Shown here: one piece after another, positions 16,601 through 25,164 of the stretch
Position numbering within the stretch: position 1 is the first letter of the stretch
Layout: every line of letters begins with the position of its first letter
DNA from: Streptomyces sp. NRRL B-24484
GTDB taxonomy: Bacteria > Actinomycetota > Actinomycetes > Streptomycetales > Streptomycetaceae
NCBI RefSeq assembly: GCF_000717715.1
Contig: NZ_JOAI01000016.1
Coordinates: 1 to 64,000, forward strand
DNA: 64,000 nucleotides
Direction: 5' to 3'
The notes under the pieces: generated by a model
Seen by the model: only the letters and a program-made list of their open reading frames with translations
What the model was told of the DNA's origin: nothing
Database searches by the model: none
Program-made: the position numbers and the translations under genes

Positions 16601-17083
16601 TCACTCCCGGGTGCCGCCGCCCGTCGGTGTGTCGTCCGCGGCGGCGTCCCGGCCGCACGCCCAGTGGTACGAGGCGAGCAGCAACTGCCTTGCGACCTCA
16701 GCCTCCTGCTCGTCCCGGGGCCCGTAGACCAGCACCGAGCCGGCCGGTGCGCTGGGTGTGCCCCAGCCGCTGCCGACCACCTCGGCGGCCAGTCCGGGCG
16801 GCAGCATCAGGTGCAGGCTCCCGTCGTAGGGCGGGTGCAGGTGGCCGAACTCGGTGACCGCCAGGAACGCCTGCGCCGGGCCGTGCGCCAGCGTCGGGGA
16901 CACGTGTCCGCCCACGCTGCCGGCCACGCAGTCGAAGGACGGCCCGGGGCGCACCCCGGGCAGCGCACCGAGCAACTGCTCCAGGGCCGCCCGCAACGGG
17001 GCCGGGCCGCACTGGGTGATCTGCTCCACGGGCGGTTCGACGGAGACGAGCGGGCGCGGACCGGTGCGCACGGGCAGAGGCAT
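16601..17083 (-). CDS. DUF5519 / luciferase-family-like protein, 160 aa
   Basis: The ATG at 17083 follows AGGAGAG. The protein carries the pattern FGHLHPPYDGSLHLMLPPG, then AAEVVGSGWG and VLVYGPRDEQEAEVA, which I recall as the family annotated DUF5519 or luciferase domain. Its members are about this length and have no firmly known activity. A helical C-terminus with a single cysteine follows. The gene has its own promoter with three phased GGGAACG-type repeats, so it probably belongs to the regulon of the nearby SARP together with the 56-aa peptide. The name luciferase should not be read as light emission. Confidence 0.7.
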   Translation of the reverse strand: MPLPVRTGPRPLVSVEPPVEQITQCGPAPLRAALEQLLGALPGVRPGPSFDCVAGSVGGHVSPTLAHGPAQAFLAVTEFGHLHPPYDGSLHLMLPPGLAAEVVGSGWGTPSAPAGSVLVYGPRDEQEAEVARQLLLASYHWACGRDAAADDTPTGGGTRE

Positions 17084-17117
17084 GGGGGCTCTCCTGTTCG
17101 ATCAGGGCTTTCCCCGC

Positions 17118-17160
17118 AGCCTCCCGCCGGCCGTTCCCGTCCCGTTCCCGATCCGCTCCG
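17118..17160 (-). promoter_or_regulatory. Predicted SARP operator and promoter of the DUF5519-like gene
   Basis: On the minus strand: a degenerate CGGAGCG (17160-17154), GGGAACG (17149-17143) and GGGAACG (17138-17132), all at 11-bp spacing. Eight bases on is GAGGCT (17123-17118), again NANNNT. It is the third copy of the same arrangement within 4 kb. Confidence 0.7.
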
Positions 17161-17192
17161 GGGGCGCCTGCCGCAGACTATCTGACTTGGCG

Positions 17193-17663
17193 TCACCCGC
17201 AGTGGCTGGCCAGGGTGCTCTTCTCGGCGACCTTGCTGTTGTGGGGGTCGTCGACCCGGCCGTAGACCATGATGCAGCGGTTGGCGGTGCCGGTGATCTT
17301 GGCGGGGCCGGCGTACCAGGCGAAGGTGCCGTCGTTGCTGTCGGACTTGTCGTAGTCGCAGAATTCGCCGGCCTTGGTGCCGGCCACGCAGCGCCAGATG
17401 AACACGGACTGGTACTTGGTGACCCCCGAGCCGAAGTGGGTGTCGACGGCGGCCGCGCAGTTCGTGCCGCCGTTGGCGCTGCTGTAGTAGAGGTACAGCT
17501 CGCCGTACTTGGTGCCGGTGCCGTTGTCGGTCTTGAGGTCGTAGCTGTCGACCAGGTTGCCGCTGCAGCCGTAGGTCGAGGCGGCGCTCGCCTGCGGTGC
17601 GAGGGTGATGCCGCCGACGAGCACGAGGCCTGCGGCGGCCAGTGCGGAGAGTGTCGTACGCAT
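17193..17663 (-). CDS. Secreted SpaA-like (spore-associated protein A-type) protein
   Basis: A 156-aa exported protein. The start is the ATG at 17663, with signal peptide MRTTLSALAAAGLVLVGG and cleavage likely after QASA. The mature part has eight cysteines and stretches such as YLYYSSANGGTNCAA and FAWYAGPAKITGTANRCI. The pattern (tyrosine-rich strand, NC, then YAGP and a late cysteine) resembles Streptomyces spore-associated protein A, a small secreted protein of unclear function. The resemblance is from memory. It lies downstream of the terminator that ends the I36-CHAP gene and is probably monocistronic. Confidence 0.65.
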   Translation of the reverse strand: MRTTLSALAAAGLVLVGGITLAPQASAASTYGCSGNLVDSYDLKTDNGTGTKYGELYLYYSSANGGTNCAAAVDTHFGSGVTKYQSVFIWRCVAGTKAGEFCDYDKSDSNDGTFAWYAGPAKITGTANRCIMVYGRVDDPHNSKVAEKSTLASHCG

Positions 17664-17770
17664 GTGGGTGCTCCCTGGGTCGGTGCGCGCGGATTGTCCG
17701 GGCCCGTACCTTCTACCGGTCCGGTGTAGCGCGCCCGTAGCCCGCCGTGTGCCCGACCTCGGACCGGCGG

Positions 17771-17836
17771 CACGGCGAAGCCCCGTCGGGCAGGGGCGAC
17801 CTGGGAGGGTCATCTGCCCGACGGGGCTTCGCCGTG
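17771..17836 (-). terminator. Rho-independent-type terminator hairpin
   Basis: A perfect 23-bp inverted repeat (arms 17771-17793 and 17814-17836) with a 20-nt loop. It lies about 105 bp downstream of the minus-strand I36-CHAP gene and upstream of the SpaA-like gene. There is no long T tract, which is usual for actinobacterial terminators. Confidence 0.8.
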
Positions 17837-17941
17837 TGTCGCTGCGGCTCCGGCGCACGTCGTCACACCGCCGTCACCTGCACGCTCGCGAGGTCACCCC
17901 GGCTGCGAGGTGGTCCCGGGCGCGGGTGTGCCGGGGGCTGC

Positions 17942-18772
17942 TCAGAAGTGGAGCATGTGCTGGAAGGAGTTCTCCGCGCTGCTCACGCGGAGGTGGCTGC
18001 GGGTGCCGTAGGCGAGGCGGTTGTTCCAGTTGTACTCCTCGACGTCGAAGGAGCCGTCGGAGTAGACCGCGTTGACGTAGGCGACGTGGCCGTACTCCCC
18101 GTGGGTGTCGTTGACGGCGATGGCGCCGACGGTGGGCGTGGTGTTGACGGTGACGCCGACGCGGCGCGCGGCGTCGTCCCAGGTGGCGGCGTTGCCCCAG
18201 GTGGTGCCGCCCCAGGAGTTGCTGAAGTTCGGGACGCCGAGACGGCTGGCGATGCGGTACGCCGCGAAGGCGGTGCAGTTGTCGGCGGCGAAGCCGCGGG
18301 TGCCGTGGTCGAAGTCGTTGGTGGGGCTCTGGTTGCTGCCGCCGCCGCCGGTGCTGCCGAGGAACTGGTGGGAGGCCTCGTTGTTCTTCAGCGTGGAGTT
18401 GAGGTTGCCCTTGGCGCCGGGGGCGAAGTCCTGGCTGGCGCCGGCGTAGCCGCTGTTGAAGTAGACGCGGACGGTCTTGTCGGAGCGGTTCCACACCGAT
18501 GCGGCGTTGTTCTTGACGCAGACGCCCTGGCCGTTGCCGGCGCTCTTGAACTCGTAGCAGGACGGCTGGGTGGCGCCGTAGTCGCTGATGGAGCCGGTGA
18601 AGTCGGAGACCGAACCGGCCTGGTCGCTGTTGTAGTAGAGGCAGAACTCGCCGGTGTCGCAGGATCCGTCGCGGGACGCGGCGAAGGCGGGCGCGGAGGT
18701 GGCGCCGATGAGCGGAACGGCCATGGCCAGTGCGGTGCCGGCGATGGTGAGCGTGGTGCGTATGTTCCTCAT
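17942..18772 (-). CDS. Secreted fusion of peptidase-inhibitor I36-like domain and CHAP amidase
   Basis: A 276-aa exported protein (ATG 18772, signal peptide ending at about APAFA). Residues about 36-140 are an I36-like domain (EFCLYYNSDQAG, VCVKNNAASVWN, VYFNSGYAG, LKNNEASHQFLG). Residues about 160-276 form a CHAP domain: the cysteine in AADNCTAFAAYRIASRLG, the histidine in HGEYGHVAYV, and a following EEYNW. CHAP enzymes cut peptidoglycan cross-links or stem peptides. The I36 part is homologous to the whole mature protein at 20264, so the gene looks like a domain fusion of that family. It is followed by a strong terminator. Confidence 0.85.
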   Translation of the reverse strand: MRNIRTTLTIAGTALAMAVPLIGATSAPAFAASRDGSCDTGEFCLYYNSDQAGSVSDFTGSISDYGATQPSCYEFKSAGNGQGVCVKNNAASVWNRSDKTVRVYFNSGYAGASQDFAPGAKGNLNSTLKNNEASHQFLGSTGGGGSNQSPTNDFDHGTRGFAADNCTAFAAYRIASRLGVPNFSNSWGGTTWGNAATWDDAARRVGVTVNTTPTVGAIAVNDTHGEYGHVAYVNAVYSDGSFDVEEYNWNNRLAYGTRSHLRVSSAENSFQHMLHF

Positions 18773-18839
18773 GGTCTTCTCTCTCGGTGAGGTGTCGTCA
18801 GCGGGTGCTTCGGTCGTGCTCGGGAGGTGCCGTGCGCGG

Positions 18840-19730
18840 TCAGTGGGTGCGCTGGTACTCCTCCCAGGTCTGGATGGGGATGCGGGGGCCGTCGTCGGCG
18901 GCGTGGTTGGCCAGGCCGTTGAGGCCGAGGTAGTAGTCACCGGTCTGGTTCTGGGCCTGGGTGGACAGATCGGTGTCGCTGATCGCCGCAGCGTGGATGT
19001 GCCACGGCCAGTTGCCCTGGTTGGGGTTGCGGACCCAGGCGGCGAACCCGACCTGGCGCAGTGCCTTGGCGACGGCGGTGCGGGTGCTGCTGGACATGCC
19101 GTCGACGCTGATGTCCACGACGCCACCGCCGTCGTGGGTGCCGGCGGAGGTGGGGTCGCCGCCGGGGTTGTAGGAGCCCTGGGACAGGGTGAGGTGGGAG
19201 CCCAGGATGCGCTCGGCCTCGGTGAGCATGTTCTGGGTGCGGGTGTCGACGGTGTATCCGTCGCGCTGCAGCTTCGCGCCGGGGCCGATCTTGTCGGTGA
19301 CGGTGAACCGGCCCTGCCCGAGTGCGGCGAGGGAGGAGGCGCCGGGCAGTCCGTTGGCGTCCAGGCCGGTGTAGCCGAGGGAGCGCTGGAAGGCGGCGTA
19401 GGCGGTGATGGTGGTGGTGCCGAAGTACCCGTCCACCCAGCGGGCGTCGAGGAGGTTACGGGCCTGCAGGGCCCGCTCGACGGCCAGGACCGAGTCCTTG
19501 GCCCCCGGGGTCAGCGTGCTGTCGGCGCGCCGGGGGTCGATCTGGGCGGCCTTGACGGTGGCTTCCATGTCCACCACGGGCAGTGCGGCGGCGGTGGCGG
19601 CCGATGCCTCGGTCCGGGGCGGAGGGGTTGCCGCGTGGGCCTGTGCGGCGCTCGCCACCAGGCCGCTCAGGACGGCGACGGCCGCGAGCAGCCGGGTGGC
19701 GGTGCTCCGGGTCTTGATGACGGATGCCAT
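18840..19730 (-). CDS. Secreted peptidoglycan-binding protein with M15-like peptidase domain
   Basis: A 296-aa protein starting at the ATG at 19730 with a signal peptide (cleavage near AQAHAA). Residues about 75-145 match a peptidoglycan-binding type 1 domain (VERALQARNLL, WVDGYFGTTTITAYAAFQRS, GLPGASSLAALG). The C-terminal half has AGTHDGGGVVDISVDGM and NWPWHIHAA, which resemble the zinc-site sequences of M15-type peptidases (S/T-x-H-x-x-G-x-x-x-D and H-x-H). It probably trims or binds cell-wall peptides outside the cell. It lies 67 bp upstream of the I36-CHAP gene on the same strand and may be co-transcribed with it. Confidence 0.75.
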   Translation of the reverse strand: MASVIKTRSTATRLLAAVAVLSGLVASAAQAHAATPPPRTEASAATAAALPVVDMEATVKAAQIDPRRADSTLTPGAKDSVLAVERALQARNLLDARWVDGYFGTTTITAYAAFQRSLGYTGLDANGLPGASSLAALGQGRFTVTDKIGPGAKLQRDGYTVDTRTQNMLTEAERILGSHLTLSQGSYNPGGDPTSAGTHDGGGVVDISVDGMSSSTRTAVAKALRQVGFAAWVRNPNQGNWPWHIHAAAISDTDLSTQAQNQTGDYYLGLNGLANHAADDGPRIPIQTWEEYQRTH

Positions 19731-20263
19731 GTGGTGGTTCCTTTCGGTTCGGTGGAGGATCCGGCCCGACCCCGTCCCGCTGTCTGTCGGGCACCGGGCG
19801 GGTGAGGGCTCCGACGGACGGCTCCCGACCGGCGCGGCGCCGAGCGGCACCGCCGGTCGCTGCGGCCGTCGACGGGGCAGCGGCCGTGGTCGCACGGCAC
19901 GTGAGGGTTCGAAGAGGGATCGGTCCGCTCTGAACGGGCCACGGGTGCAAGGGGATTGCGTCGCCGGGCCCGCGTCGGGGCTCGTTTCGTCCAAGACGCT
20001 AGGAGGTGCCGATAGCGCGCCCGTATCGCGTCCGGAGTCGCCCGGGCAGCGAGGTCATGCCTCAATGGCCGTCCCTTGAGCGGGAGTTGGGGTCAGGACG
20101 GGCCGCGCCACCGGGCGGCTACGGCCGCGATACCGCCCTTCGCCAGCATGAATCCGCCACCGGCCGCCATGATCAACACGGCGGCCGGCATCACGCTGCG
20201 GGGACCGGACGGTCGCCCGCGGAGGGCGCCGGACGCTCCGGAGCCCTGTACGGAAGGAACACC
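19731..20263. other. Divergent intergenic region between two secreted-protein genes
   Basis: 533 bases between the minus-strand peptidoglycan-binding gene and the plus-strand I36 gene. A 32-codon hydrophobic frame on the minus strand (20093-20191) has no ribosome binding site and is not called. A GGAAGGAA ribosome binding site precedes 20264. No firm promoter motif was identified. Confidence 0.4.
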
Positions 20264-20680
20264 ATGGCGATCAGGAAGTTCATCTCGGCCGCGCTCGTGG
20301 CCGGCACCGTCGTGACGGCCGGACTTGCGTCCGCCGGGAGCGCCTCCGCCCTCACTGCCGACTGCCAGGGCGGCCAGGTCTGCCTCTACTACAACTCCAG
20401 CGCCCACGGTTACGGCGCGGTGTACATCGAGACCACCAGCATCGAGAACTACGCGGGCCTGACGTTCAAGGCCGGCAAGAACGGCAGCGCCGGCGCCGGC
20501 GTCGCGGTGAAGAACAACGCTGCCGCCGTGGACAACCACTGGTACGGCACGTTCAACGTCTTCTACAACAGCGGCTGGGACTGCAGCGTCGCCTGCCAGC
20601 CGATCCCGATGAACACTCACCGGGACCTCAACGCCCAGCTGAAGAACAACAACGCCTCGGGCGAGCTCGTCGGCCCGTGA
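20264..20680 (+). CDS. Secreted peptidase-inhibitor I36-like protein
   Basis: A 138-aa exported protein; the ATG at 20264 follows GGAAGGAA. The signal peptide begins MAIRKFISAALVAGTVV and ends near GSASA. The mature part has VCLYYNSSAHGYGAVY, VAVKNNAAAVDNHW, VFYNSGWDCSVAC and LNAQLKNNNASGE, the repeated YYNS/VKNNAA pattern of the I36 family. That family contains a Streptomyces metalloprotease inhibitor and many small surface proteins. It parallels the N-terminal domain of the CHAP fusion at 17942. Function as an inhibitor is only a family-based guess. Confidence 0.8.
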   Translation: MAIRKFISAALVAGTVVTAGLASAGSASALTADCQGGQVCLYYNSSAHGYGAVYIETTSIENYAGLTFKAGKNGSAGAGVAVKNNAAAVDNHWYGTFNVFYNSGWDCSVACQPIPMNTHRDLNAQLKNNNASGELVGP

Positions 20681-20801
20681 TCCGACGGCACCCGTCAGCA
20701 CCGAGCACCCCGCACCGGTCCCCGGCCGCCCCGCTGCGGCCGGGGGCCGGCGCACGGCCGCCCGTCCCCGCCGGCCGCGCCGTTCCGAAGGAGACCCGCC
20801 C

Positions 20802-21785
20802 GTGTCCAGCCGTTCCGCCCGCTCCGCCGTGACGCTCACCCTGCTGCCGCTGCTCCTGGCGGGCTGCGCGAGCGCGGCGGGTTCCCCCGACACGGACGCC
20901 GCACCGCCGAGCCCGAGGGCGAGCGTGCGGACCGCCGCGGCACCGCCCACGGTCGGCGCGACGCCGCAGCTGGACTCCGCCAACGCCGAACCGCTGCCGC
21001 TGGACCCCTACCTGCTCAACGCGGAGCAGCAGTCCGCGGTCGAGAGGGCGCAGCAGAAGCTCATCGTCCGCTGCATGGCCTCCTTCGGCCTGAGCTACGC
21101 CCCGCCGTCCGGCAGCGGAAGCCGGCGCGACAGCGACGCCCCGAAGACCCGGGTGGACTCCCGCTACGGTCACCAGAACGCGGCGCTGATGGCGAAGTGG
21201 GGCTACCACCCCGAGGGCGGAGTGCCGGCGGGGGCGGGCGCGAGGCCGAGCGGCCCGTCGGTGTCGCCCGAGATGGAGCTCGTCCTGCGGGGAACGGCGG
21301 ACGCGGCGGCTCGGGCCGGGTCGGGCGGGCGGACCGTCAACGGCCGGACGGTGTCCGCGCGCGGCTGCGTCGGCGAGGCGGTCGAGGAACTGACCGGGTC
21401 CCCGGACGGCGGGATCGGCGACACCGAGTTCGCGGACGACGCCAAGTTCACGACGCTGGAGCAGTCCCGGAACGACCCGCGGACGCAGGCGGTGTTCCGC
21501 CAGTGGTCGCAGTGCATGAAGGACGCGGGCTTCGACTACGCCGACCCGCTGGCGGCCCTGGGCGACCCGCAGTGGCGGAAGTCGCCGACTCCGACGCCGC
21601 AGGAGCTGAAGGTGGCCACCGCGGACGCCGGCTGCCGGCACGCGCACAACGTGGTCGGTGTCTGGTACGCCGTCGACGCCGGCTACCAGCAGCAGGTGAT
21701 CGCGGCCAATGCCGCCGCGATGGCCGAGGCGAAGGCGGCGGTGGAGACCCAGGTGAGGGCGGCGGCCCGGGTGGCGGCCGGCTGA
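20802..21785 (+). CDS. Putative lipoprotein, 327 aa
   Basis: The GTG at 20802 follows GAAGGAGA. The N-terminus SAVTLTLLPLLLAGCAS has a standard lipobox (LLAGC), so the mature protein is probably lipid-anchored on the outer face of the membrane. The mature region is rich in A, P and charged residues. It has helical stretches with cysteine-containing repeats such as LIVRCMASFGLSY, RQWSQCMKDAGFDYADP and ATADAGCRHAHNVV. The two CM-type segments look like an internal duplication. I recognise this as a common Streptomyces lipoprotein style but know no function. Confidence 0.7.
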   Translation: MSSRSARSAVTLTLLPLLLAGCASAAGSPDTDAAPPSPRASVRTAAAPPTVGATPQLDSANAEPLPLDPYLLNAEQQSAVERAQQKLIVRCMASFGLSYAPPSGSGSRRDSDAPKTRVDSRYGHQNAALMAKWGYHPEGGVPAGAGARPSGPSVSPEMELVLRGTADAAARAGSGGRTVNGRTVSARGCVGEAVEELTGSPDGGIGDTEFADDAKFTTLEQSRNDPRTQAVFRQWSQCMKDAGFDYADPLAALGDPQWRKSPTPTPQELKVATADAGCRHAHNVVGVWYAVDAGYQQQVIAANAAAMAEAKAAVETQVRAAARVAAG

Positions 21786-22313
21786 CCCGGCGGCCCGGGC
21801 CGGTCGGCCTGTGAGGTTTGCCACGGTGGCCGCCGCGGGAACGGCGGCCGGCGCCAGGGCGGCCGCCGGAGTCTACGCGCGTCTACTCCGGGTGGGGCGG
21901 ATCCGCCGCGAGGGCCTCGGCCGCGTGCACGGCCGGCGCCGCGAGCGGCCGGCGATCACTTCGTGTCCGCCCGGAGTCCGTCCGTGAAGTGAACGCGGGT
22001 GGTGTGTGGTGTCTGCGACGGTGCGCCGTGGCGCCTGTCGATCCGCCGCGCCTGAGGCGCGGAGCGGTGGAGCGGTCCCGCCCTGGACGTCATGTAGTGA
22101 ACGATTGACCCCGCCGGTAGGAGGGTCATCGTTCAAGTCGTGTCGACCGGAGCGGGGTGATGCCGACCCCGCTGAGCTCGGCTCCCGCCCGGTCGGGGGC
22201 GGCCCGAGCGCCTCCGGGCGGGCGGCGGGTCGGCCGGGGCGGCACGGTGTGCGACCTGCCCGCGGGATCGGTCGGGAGGGGGCCGGGCGCGGGGCCGCCC
22301 AAATGATCAACAA
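21786..22313. other. Intergenic region upstream of gap
   Basis: About 530 bases without a supported gene. Several open frames exist, but none has a start signal or steady codon bias. It should contain the gap promoter, yet no unambiguous -35/-10 pair was found. Confidence 0.4.
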
Positions 22314-22354
22314 CTTTCGAAAGCTAGCATGGAGGCACCCTCCTAGCTCGAAAG
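22314..22354 (+). promoter_or_regulatory. Palindromic leader element before gap
   Basis: The 10-bp palindrome CTTTCGAAAG (22314-22323) is followed by GCTAG...GGAGG and the matching CCTCC-TAGC. A second TCGAAAG lies at 22348-22354, just before the GTG start at 22363. The GGAGG that could serve as ribosome binding site lies within one arm. It may be an operator or a leader hairpin; this is inference. Confidence 0.4.
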
Positions 22355-22362
22355 ATGGACTT

Positions 22363-23808
22363 GTGACTGTCAACGACGACGTGTTCACGGACTGGATGAA
22401 CCGCGAGGAGATCGCGGAGTCGATGATCCCGATCATCGGCCGACTGCACCGGGAGAGGGACGTCACTGTCCTGCTGCACAGCCGCTCCCTGGTGAACAAG
22501 TCGGTTGTCAGCATCCTCAAGACGCACCGGTTCGCCCGCCAGATCGCCGGCGAGGAGCTCTCGGTCACCGAGACGATGCCGTTCCTCCAGGCCCTCACCA
22601 CGCTCGACCTGGGCCCCTCCCAGATCGACATCGGCATGCTCGCGGCCACCTACCGGGCCGACGACCGCGGCCTGTCGATCGCGGAGTTCACCGCCGAGGC
22701 GGTCGCCGGTGCCACGGGTGCCAACAAGATCGAGCGCTCCGGTTCGCGCGACGTGGTCCTCTACGGCTTCGGCCGCATCGGCCGCCTCGTTGCCCGCCTG
22801 CTGATCGAGAAGGCCGGCTCCGGCCACGGCCTGCGGCTGCGCGCCATCGTCGTGCGCCAGGGCGGCGACCAGGACATCGTGAAGCGCGCCTCGCTGCTGC
22901 GCCGCGACTCCATCCACGGCCAGTTCCAGGGCACCATCACCGTTGACGAGGCGAACAGCACCATCGTCGCCAACGGCAACGAGATCAAGGTGATCTACGC
23001 CAACGACCCGTCGGAGATCGACTACACGGCGTACGGCATCGACGACGCCATCCTGATCGACAACACCGGCAAGTGGCGTGACCGCGAGGGCCTGTCGAAG
23101 CACCTCCGCCCCGGCATCGACAAGGTCGTGCTGACCGCGCCGGGCAAGGGCGACGTCCCGAACATCGTGCACGGCGTCAACCACGACACGATCAAGCCGG
23201 AGGAGCGGGTCCTCTCCTGCGCCTCCTGCACCACCAACGCGATCGTCCCGCCGCTCAAGGCGATGGAGGACGAGTACGGCGTGCTCCGCGGCCACGTGGA
23301 GACCGTCCACTCCTTCACCAACGACCAGAACCTGCTGGACAACTACCACAAGGCCGACCGCCGCGGCCGCTCCGCGCCGCTCAACATGGTCATCACCGAG
23401 ACCGGTGCCGCCTCGGCCGTCGCCAAGGCCCTGCCGGACCTCAAGGCGAAGATCACCGGCAGCTCGATCCGCGTCCCGGTGCCGGACGTCTCGATCGCGA
23501 TCCTCAACCTGCAGCTCGCCCGCGAGACCACCCGCGAGGACGTCCTCGAGTACCTCCGCGAGGTCTCGCTGACCTCGCCGCTGAAGCGTCAGATCGACTT
23601 CACCACCGCTCCCGACGCGGTCTCCAACGACTTCATCGGCTCGCGTCACGCCTCGATCGTCGACGCCGGCGCCACCAAGGTCGAGGGCGACAACGCGATC
23701 CTCTACCTGTGGTACGACAACGAGTTCGGCTACTCGTGCCAGGTCATCCGGGTCGTCCAGCACGTCTCGGGCGTCGAGTACCCGACCTACCCGGCTCCGG
23801 CGGTCTGA
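22363..23808 (+). CDS. gap: Glyceraldehyde-3-phosphate dehydrogenase, N-extended actinobacterial type
   Basis: A 481-aa GAPDH that oxidises glyceraldehyde-3-phosphate to 1,3-bisphosphoglycerate with NAD(P) and phosphate in glycolysis. The first ~125 residues are an extension seen in the long Streptomyces form. Then follow the nucleotide-binding loop VVLYGFGRIGRLVARLL, the catalytic cysteine C289 in LSCASCTTNAIVPP, the partner histidine in VETVHSFTNDQNLLD, and the C-terminal LWYDNEFGYSCQV. The GTG at 22363 is the start that fits the family N-terminus; the in-frame upstream region lacks coding character. A strong terminator follows at 23846. Confidence 0.95.
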   Translation: MTVNDDVFTDWMNREEIAESMIPIIGRLHRERDVTVLLHSRSLVNKSVVSILKTHRFARQIAGEELSVTETMPFLQALTTLDLGPSQIDIGMLAATYRADDRGLSIAEFTAEAVAGATGANKIERSGSRDVVLYGFGRIGRLVARLLIEKAGSGHGLRLRAIVVRQGGDQDIVKRASLLRRDSIHGQFQGTITVDEANSTIVANGNEIKVIYANDPSEIDYTAYGIDDAILIDNTGKWRDREGLSKHLRPGIDKVVLTAPGKGDVPNIVHGVNHDTIKPEERVLSCASCTTNAIVPPLKAMEDEYGVLRGHVETVHSFTNDQNLLDNYHKADRRGRSAPLNMVITETGAASAVAKALPDLKAKITGSSIRVPVPDVSIAILNLQLARETTREDVLEYLREVSLTSPLKRQIDFTTAPDAVSNDFIGSRHASIVDAGATKVEGDNAILYLWYDNEFGYSCQVIRVVQHVSGVEYPTYPAPAV

Positions 23809-23845
23809 TCCGCGACGGACGCTCCGACCGTCATGACGACGGTCA

Positions 23846-23883
23846 CCGGAAGGGCCGGAGGCTGCTGCCTCCGGCCCTTCCGG
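23846..23883 (+). terminator. Terminator after gap
   Basis: A perfect 17-bp inverted repeat (arms 23846-23862 and 23867-23883) with the tetraloop TGCT, 37 bp after the gap stop codon. It is very stable. Confidence 0.88.
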
Positions 23884-24227
23884 CGTCTTCGCGCATCCCG
23901 GAACGGCCTCCTCGACGGGCCGTCGCGCGCCCCGGCGCCGGGCGCCGGACCGGGCCCCGGGCGGCTCCGTCCGACCTTGTCGCGAACTTAACGGGCGCAT
24001 AAGGCTGTTCCGGCCGCGGAGGGGCCCCGGTGCGGCAGTGGACAGGCGCCGGAGGCCCTGACCTGCGGCGATGGTGGGGGAGCGGGCGCGGAGGGCCAAC
24101 GGGCGGACGGCGGGCGGGCGTTGACCGGGCGGAGCGGGGACGGCTATTGATGGTGGCCAGTCAGTCGGAGCTGTGCGCGGACCTGCCGGCACGACGAGAG
24201 ACACCCCCCATCCCTCCAGGAGGACGC
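23884..24227. other. Intergenic region upstream of the RlpA-like gene
   Basis: About 340 bases. A c-di-AMP (ydaO-type) riboswitch was looked for because such leaders often precede cell-wall lytic genes in actinobacteria. The conserved paired blocks were not recognisable. The only clear signal is the GGAGGACGC ribosome binding site before the GTG at 24228. Confidence 0.4.
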
Positions 24228-25154
24228 GTGCACTCCGCTCCCAAACGGATCCGTCGACGGTGGATCGCCGGCCTGGTCGGTGCGTTGATGCTCACGGTGG
24301 TCGGCATCGGATCGGCGCTGGCCTCGATACCGGTCGGCCAGTCCAGGACCGGGAAGATGACCTGGTACGACGACGCCGGTTACGGGGCCTGCGGGACGGC
24401 GATCAACGCGGCCGCCGAGGACCTGGTCGCCGTCTCCACCTCCTGGTGGACCTCGGCGAACCCGAACAACGACGACCTCTGCAAGGGCATCTCCGTCCAG
24501 GTCAGCTACAACGGTCGGACGATCACCGTCCCGGTCAAGGACAAGTGCCCGTCCTGCAGCGCCGAGCACATCGACCTCAGCAAGACCGCCTTCCAGAAGC
24601 TCGCCGACCTGGACGTCGGCGTGGTCTCCGGGATCACCTGGAAGTTCGTCGGGGCCGGCGGCGGCACGGGCGGAAGCACCGGCGGCGGCACGGGCGGTGG
24701 CGGCGGTACGACCGCCCTGCCCGCCCCCGCCGGGCTGCGCACCACCGCCACCACCGCGAGCAGCGTCGCCCTCGCCTGGACGGCCGTCCCGGGCGCCTCC
24801 TCGTACGCCGTCTACCGCGGCGGCACGAAGGTCGGCACCGCCTCCGGTGCCTCGTACAAGGACACCGGCCTCACCGCTGCCACGGGGTACCGGTACACGG
24901 TCGCCGCGGTGGACTCCGCGGGGAAGGCGGGCACCCAGTCCGCTGCCGTCACCGCGACCACCACCACCGCCGCCACCGGCGGCGGGGGCGGCGGCACCGC
25001 CTGCCCGGCCGCCTGGAGCGCGGCGAAGTCCTACGTGCCCGGCGACAGCGTCGCCTACGCGGGCCACCGGTACGGCGCCACCTACTACTCGACCGGCGCG
25101 GTGCCGAACGACCCCGGCTCCTGGGCGGTCTGGCGCGACAACGGCACCTGCTGA
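24228..25154 (+). CDS. Secreted RlpA/expansin-like protein with FN3 and chitin-binding modules
   Basis: A 308-aa exported protein. After a basic N-terminus and one hydrophobic segment (about residues 11-28) comes a double-psi beta-barrel domain (TGKMTWYDDAGYGACG, ITVPVKDKCPSCSAEHIDLS, AFQKLADLDVGVVSGITW), the RlpA/expansin-like fold that loosens cell-wall polymers. Glycine-rich linkers then join a fibronectin type III domain (APAGLRTTATTASSVALAW) and a C-terminal carbohydrate-binding module of the CBM5/12 style (AWSAAKSYVPGDSVAYAGH). This suggests binding and disruption of chitin or similar polymers outside the cell. The GTG at 24228 is preceded by GGAGGACGC. Confidence 0.85.
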   Translation: MHSAPKRIRRRWIAGLVGALMLTVVGIGSALASIPVGQSRTGKMTWYDDAGYGACGTAINAAAEDLVAVSTSWWTSANPNNDDLCKGISVQVSYNGRTITVPVKDKCPSCSAEHIDLSKTAFQKLADLDVGVVSGITWKFVGAGGGTGGSTGGGTGGGGGTTALPAPAGLRTTATTASSVALAWTAVPGASSYAVYRGGTKVGTASGASYKDTGLTAATGYRYTVAAVDSAGKAGTQSAAVTATTTTAATGGGGGGTACPAAWSAAKSYVPGDSVAYAGHRYGATYYSTGAVPNDPGSWAVWRDNGTC

Positions 25155-25164
25155 CGGGGTGCGT

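Noticed and set aside
13104..16658. An 1184-codon minus-strand open frame
   Set aside because: Antisense shadow of the AfsR-like gene; no domain is recognisable and the composition is that of a shadow.
20093..20191. A 32-codon hydrophobic minus-strand frame in the intergenic region
   Set aside because: It could be a small membrane peptide, but no ribosome binding site is present and no neighbour supports it.
23884..24227. Possible c-di-AMP riboswitch before the RlpA-like gene
   Set aside because: Expected from the gene type, but the conserved paired blocks of ydaO-type leaders could not be found in the sequence.
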